This document shows, piece after piece, positions 5,858-9,273 of a stretch of DNA of 9,273 nt. The stretch spans positions 1 to 9,273 of the forward strand of contig JAQGKH010000151.1 in NCBI GenBank assembly GCA_028290225.1. The letters are read 5' to 3'. Numbering within the stretch: position 1 is the stretch's first letter; each line of letters starts with the position of its first letter. The translations under genes and the position numbers were made by a program. The notes beneath the pieces are model-generated. The model worked only from the letters and a program-made list of their open reading frames with translations. It was not told the origin of the DNA and searched no databases. Source of the DNA: Devosia sp. GTDB taxonomy: Bacteria; Pseudomonadota; Alphaproteobacteria; Rhizobiales; Devosiaceae.

Positions 5858-6865
5858 TTACAGCCAGCGTTGCCCGCGCATCCACCAGACGATACCGAGC
5901 GCGAGGAGCAGCAGCAGCACGCAAACGCTCCAAAAGGCGTGCGCACTTTCGGCAAAGGGAATGCCCGCGACATTCATGCCAAGCACGCCGGTCAACAGCG
6001 TCAGCGGCATGAACACCACCGTCACTGCGGCCAGGATCAGCATGGTGCGGTTCATCTGTTCGGCGCGATTATCGGTGATCTGTTCATGCACCAGCACGGC
6101 GCGTTCCGAGAGCGCCATGAGTTCGTCGCCGATGCGGGCGGAACGGGCGGAGGCTTCGCGCAGGCGCAGCCGGTCCTTGGCGGTGAAGAACGAGAGGTCT
6201 TCGATCTCGAGCGTGTTGAGCACATCGCGCTGCGGCCAGATCAGGCGGCGAAAGCCGATCAGGGTGCGGCGCAAATGGGCCAGCCGGGTGCGCGCCTTGG
6301 AAACATCCTCGGCGATCAGGGACTCCTCGATCTCGTCGAGCCGATCGGTCAGGCGCTCCACCAGCGGCTCCAGCCGGTCGGCGGCGCGCAGGCCAAGCCG
6401 CGCGATGAGATCGGCGGGGCTGACGGGCGCATGATGGGAGGCCTCCCACTTGGAGAGCCCGAGAAAATCGATGATGTTGAGCTCGGAGGCGATGATCACC
6501 CGGCCGCGCTCGATCCAAAGGGACAAAAGCTGACGCCCGACATCGTCGGGCTCGGCGCCAGGGCGCGCGACGCGCAGAACGACGATGGCCTTGTCGTCCA
6601 GAACGGTGCAGCGGGTGCGCGGGCTCGGGACGCTCAGCAAATCGGCGTTGAAGGCGCCAAGCTCGGCGTTGAGCCAAGCCTTGAACTCGGGCGACTTGCT
6701 GTTGCCCGAGATCAGCTTGAAGCCGCGCGTGGGCACGATGGGGGTATCACCATCGGGCGCGTGCCGGGTTACCCCGCCCTTGCCGTCGAACACCAGGACA
6801 GTGCCCACGCCAACCAGGCCATTCTGGATGGCGCGCGCCGGCGGCTCGTGCGGGATATCTTCCAC
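5858..6865 (-). CDS. zntB: ZntB/CorA-family divalent metal transporter
   Basis: 335-residue inner-membrane protein of the CorA/MIT superfamily, closest by eye to ZntB zinc transporters. Residues 1 to about 265 form the cytoplasmic funnel domain, with GKGGVTR near the start, the LSLWIERGRVIIAS strand, and a long charged helix with LIGFRRLIWPQRDVLN. Two C-terminal membrane helices follow, about 273-295 and 308-328, separated by the signature loop GMN at 296-298. The loop reads GMNVAGIP, where ZntB usually has GMNVGGIP. Start: GTG at 6865, six bases after the valS stop. It has no Shine-Dalgarno, so translational coupling to valS is likely, and no upstream alternative is visible. ZntB versus a CorA Mg/Co channel, and the direction of transport, cannot be settled from sequence. 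Confidence 0.88.
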   Translation of the reverse strand: MEDIPHEPPARAIQNGLVGVGTVLVFDGKGGVTRHAPDGDTPIVPTRGFKLISGNSKSPEFKAWLNAELGAFNADLLSVPSPRTRCTVLDDKAIVVLRVARPGAEPDDVGRQLLSLWIERGRVIIASELNIIDFLGLSKWEASHHAPVSPADLIARLGLRAADRLEPLVERLTDRLDEIEESLIAEDVSKARTRLAHLRRTLIGFRRLIWPQRDVLNTLEIEDLSFFTAKDRLRLREASARSARIGDELMALSERAVLVHEQITDNRAEQMNRTMLILAAVTVVFMPLTLLTGVLGMNVAGIPFAESAHAFWSVCVLLLLLALGIVWWMRGQRWL

Positions 6866-6871
6866 CGCCGG

Positions 6872-9273
6872 TCAGCTGAGACGCTGCAGCGCATCGCCGA
6901 TGCGGCTGCGGCGCTCGGCAGCGGCCTGGCGGCGGGCTTTTTGTTCGTCGATCACCTCTTCAGGCGCCTTGGCAACGAACTGCTCATTGCCCAGCTTCTT
7001 GTCGATCTGGCTGACTTCGGCATCAAGCTTGCCGATCTCCTTTTGCAGGCGGGCCTTTTCGGTCGGGATGTCGATGAACTCAGCCAGGGGCAATGCCCAG
7101 GTGGCTTCGCCCACGACGAACTGCGCCGATTCGGGTGGTACGCTGACTTGCGGGGTGATCGCTTCCAGCCGCGCCAGGCGGGTGATGAGGCTGGTGCCGG
7201 CGACGAGGCGGCGAAGCGTGGTTTCCCCCGCCCCGATGGCGGCCAGCTGCAGCTTGGCGCTGGCGGGCACGTTCATTTCGCTGCGCACCGAGCGAATATT
7301 GGTGATCACCTCGATCAGCCAGCTCAGTTCGGCATCGGCTTCGGCATCCTCAAGGCCATCGAGCTCGGGCCAGGCCGAAAGGATCAGCAGGTTTTCGCGC
7401 GCGGGGCCAAAGGCACCGGTTTCCGCCCACAGCTCTTCGGTCACGAAAGGCATGAAGGGGTGCAGCATCTTGAGGATCTGGTCGAGCGCCCAGGCTGCGG
7501 TGGCGCGGGTTTCGGCCTTGGCACCCTCATCGGGACCCATGAACACGGGCTTGGCGAACTCCACATACCAGTCGCAGAACGTGCCCCAAACGAAGTCATA
7601 GGCCGAGTTGGCGGCTTCGTTGAACTTGTAGTCCTCGATGCCGCGGCGCACCGAAGCGACGGCGCGGGCGGTCGAGCCGACGATCCAGCGATTGAGCGGG
7701 AGCGTGTTGGCCTTGGGATCGTAGCCTTCGACGCGCCGGCATTCGTTCATTTCCAGGAAGCGCGCGGCGTTCCAAAGCTTGGTGACGAAGTTGCGGTAGC
7801 CCTCGACGCGGTTGATCGAGAGCCGAATGTCGCGGCCCTGCGCGGCCATCGCAGCGAGGGTGAAGCGGGTGGCGTCGGCGCCGTACTGGTCGATGAGCTG
7901 CAGGGGGTCGATGACATTGCCCTTGGTCTTGCTCATCTTCTGGCCCTTTTCGTCGCGGACCAGAGCGTGCATGTAGACGGTGTGGAAGGGCTCTTCCTCA
8001 AGGAATTCCAGGCCCATCATCATCATGCGGGCAACCCAGAAGAAGATGATGTCAAAGCCGGTGACCAGCACATCGGTGGGGTAATAGCGGCGCAGTTCGG
8101 CGGTGTCATCGGGCCAGCCCAAGGTCGAGAACGGCCAAAGGGCGGAGGAGAACCAGGTGTCGAGGACGTCCTCGTCGCGCCTGATGGTGGTTGGCTTCAT
8201 GTAGTGGGCGTCGGCCTGCGCCTGGGCTTCTGCTTGTGTTTGGGCAACAAAGGCGTGGTTGTCCGGGCCGTACCAGGCCGGAATCTGGTGGCCCCACCAG
8301 AGCTGGCGCGAGATGCACCAGGGCTTGATGTTTTCGAGCCAGGCAAAATAGGTGTTCTGGTACTGCTCGGGCACGAATTTGGTGCGGCCCTCGCGCACGG
8401 CGGCGAGGGCCGGCTGGGCGAGAATGTCGGCCTTGACCCACCACTGGTCCGTCAGGAACGGTTCGATGACGACGAGCTTACTCTTCTCGTCATGGGGCAC
8501 CATGATCTTCTTGTCTTCGATATGGTCGAGGCCGCGGCTGGGGTTTTCCTCGGCGAGCGCGGCAAGGTCGGCGACGATGCGCTTGCGGGCTTCGAAGCGA
8601 TCAAGGCCGCGATAAGCGGCGGGGACGAAATCGGCATCGATGACGGCGCCGCGCGTGGTGAAGACGTTGATCTGCTCGAGCCCGTTGCGAACACCAACCT
8701 CGAAGTCATTGAAATCATGGGCCGGCGTGATCTTGACGGCGCCGGTGCCGAGCGTGGGGTCGGCATATTCATCGGCAACGATGGGGATGCGGCGGCCGAC
8801 CAGCGGCAAGTCCGCGAATTTGCCGACAAGGCCGGCATAGCGCGGGTCCTCCGGGTGCACGGCAATGCCGCTATCACCCAGCATGGTTTCGGGGCGGGTG
8901 GTGGCAACGATGATGTAGTCGCGGGTTTCCCACTCGGTGGGCTTGCCCTCCTCGTCATGGGCGATGGGGAACTGGTAGGTAAAGCCATCGGCCAAGGGAT
9001 AGCGCAGATGCCACATATGGCCCTTGATCTCGATGTTCTCGACTTCGAGATCGGAGATCGCCGTTTCAAGGCCCGGATGCCAGTTGACGAGCCGCTTGGC
9101 GCGGTAGATCAGGCCGCGCTTGTGCAGTTCGACGAACACCTTGGTCACGGCGCGAACCATCTGGTCGTCGGGACTGCCGGTATCGCCCATGGTGAAGCGT
9201 TCGCGGCTGAAATCGGCCGAAGCACCGAGGCGCTTAAGCTGGTTCATGATGGTGCCGCCCGATTCGGCCTTCC
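6872..9273 (-). CDS. valS: Valyl-tRNA synthetase, lacking its N-terminus at the right edge
   Basis: Class I aminoacyl-tRNA synthetase that charges tRNA-Val and edits mischarged threonine. About 800 residues are present, in frame through base 9273; the first part, with the HIGH motif, lies outside the window. The ATG at 9247 is internal: the codons before it give KAESGGTI, the conserved ValS context leading into QLKRLGAS. Visible in order: VNWHPGLETAISDLE; the CP1 editing domain with ATTRPETMLGDSG and TPAHDFNDFEV; WWGHQIPAWYG; a KMSKS-type loop reading KMSKTKGN (bases ~7916-7939); the anticodon-binding helical domain with FCDWYVEFAKP; and a C-terminal coiled coil (EKARLQKEIGKLDAEV), the tRNA-binding arm of ValRS. 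The stop is TGA at 6872-6874. zntB follows after six bases. Confidence 0.96.
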   Translation of the reverse strand, partial: KAESGGTIMNQLKRLGASADFSRERFTMGDTGSPDDQMVRAVTKVFVELHKRGLIYRAKRLVNWHPGLETAISDLEVENIEIKGHMWHLRYPLADGFTYQFPIAHDEEGKPTEWETRDYIIVATTRPETMLGDSGIAVHPEDPRYAGLVGKFADLPLVGRRIPIVADEYADPTLGTGAVKITPAHDFNDFEVGVRNGLEQINVFTTRGAVIDADFVPAAYRGLDRFEARKRIVADLAALAEENPSRGLDHIEDKKIMVPHDEKSKLVVIEPFLTDQWWVKADILAQPALAAVREGRTKFVPEQYQNTYFAWLENIKPWCISRQLWWGHQIPAWYGPDNHAFVAQTQAEAQAQADAHYMKPTTIRRDEDVLDTWFSSALWPFSTLGWPDDTAELRRYYPTDVLVTGFDIIFFWVARMMMMGLEFLEEEPFHTVYMHALVRDEKGQKMSKTKGNVIDPLQLIDQYGADATRFTLAAMAAQGRDIRLSINRVEGYRNFVTKLWNAARFLEMNECRRVEGYDPKANTLPLNRWIVGSTARAVASVRRGIEDYKFNEAANSAYDFVWGTFCDWYVEFAKPVFMGPDEGAKAETRATAAWALDQILKMLHPFMPFVTEELWAETGAFGPARENLLILSAWPELDGLEDAEADAELSWLIEVITNIRSVRSEMNVPASAKLQLAAIGAGETTLRRLVAGTSLITRLARLEAITPQVSVPPESAQFVVGEATWALPLAEFIDIPTEKARLQKEIGKLDAEVSQIDKKLGNEQFVAKAPEEVIDEQKARRQAAAERRSRIGDALQRLS

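Noticed and set aside
6585..7601. 338-codon plus-strand open frame across the valS/zntB junction
   Set aside because: Serine- and arginine-rich low-complexity product, antisense to two well-supported genes.
7916..7939. KMSKT instead of KMSKS in ValS as a possible defect
   Set aside because: Ser/Thr exchange at the last position is a tolerated variant in class I synthetases, and all surrounding motifs are intact.
9245..9247. ATG at 9247 as the start of valS
   Set aside because: Conserved ValS residues (SGGTI) continue in frame upstream to the window edge, so this Met is internal.

Overview
The window is GC-rich and densely packed. It looks like core chromosome of an alphaproteobacterium in the Hyphomicrobiales (Rhizobiales), possibly close to Devosia. 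The main reasons are an ExoR-type periplasmic Sel1-repeat regulator and a dgt/argS block running away from an IscA/ErpA-type gene with exonuclease III nearby. The order is a firm inference; the genus is only a guess. No prophage, transposon, CRISPR array, rRNA or convincing tRNA was seen.

Layout: (1) 1-982, minus strand: 5' part of argS, running off the left edge. (2) 1014-2207, minus strand: dgt, an HD-domain dNTP triphosphohydrolase-like gene 31 bases upstream of argS and probably cotranscribed with it. (3) 2208-2296: short divergent promoter region. (4) 2297-4683, plus strand: an IscA/ErpA-type Fe-S protein, a cytoplasmic beta-lactamase-fold serine hydrolase and exonuclease III (xth), with gaps of only 57 and 59 bases. 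The hydrolase starts at TTG, and its Shine-Dalgarno lies inside a hairpin. (5) 4690-5496, minus strand: an ExoR homologue convergent with xth, only 6 bases between the stops. (6) 5497-5857: the only long gene-free stretch, holding the exoR leader and promoter region, inverted repeats and a hairpin after the next gene. (7) 5858-6865, minus strand: a ZntB/CorA-type metal transporter starting at GTG, 6 bases after the valS stop. (8) 6872-9273, minus strand: valS, missing its N-terminus at the right edge.

Most of these genes are housekeeping: two aminoacyl-tRNA synthetases, dNTP-pool control, Fe-S delivery, base-excision repair and metal transport. ExoR is the signalling component; in rhizobia it is the periplasmic brake on the ExoS/ChvI two-component system. 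The serine hydrolase is the most accessory-looking gene, placed between two core genes. I did not find a convincing undescribed multi-gene system. The points worth a second look are the hydrolase and its leader hairpin, the exoR upstream region, and several small sequence variants.
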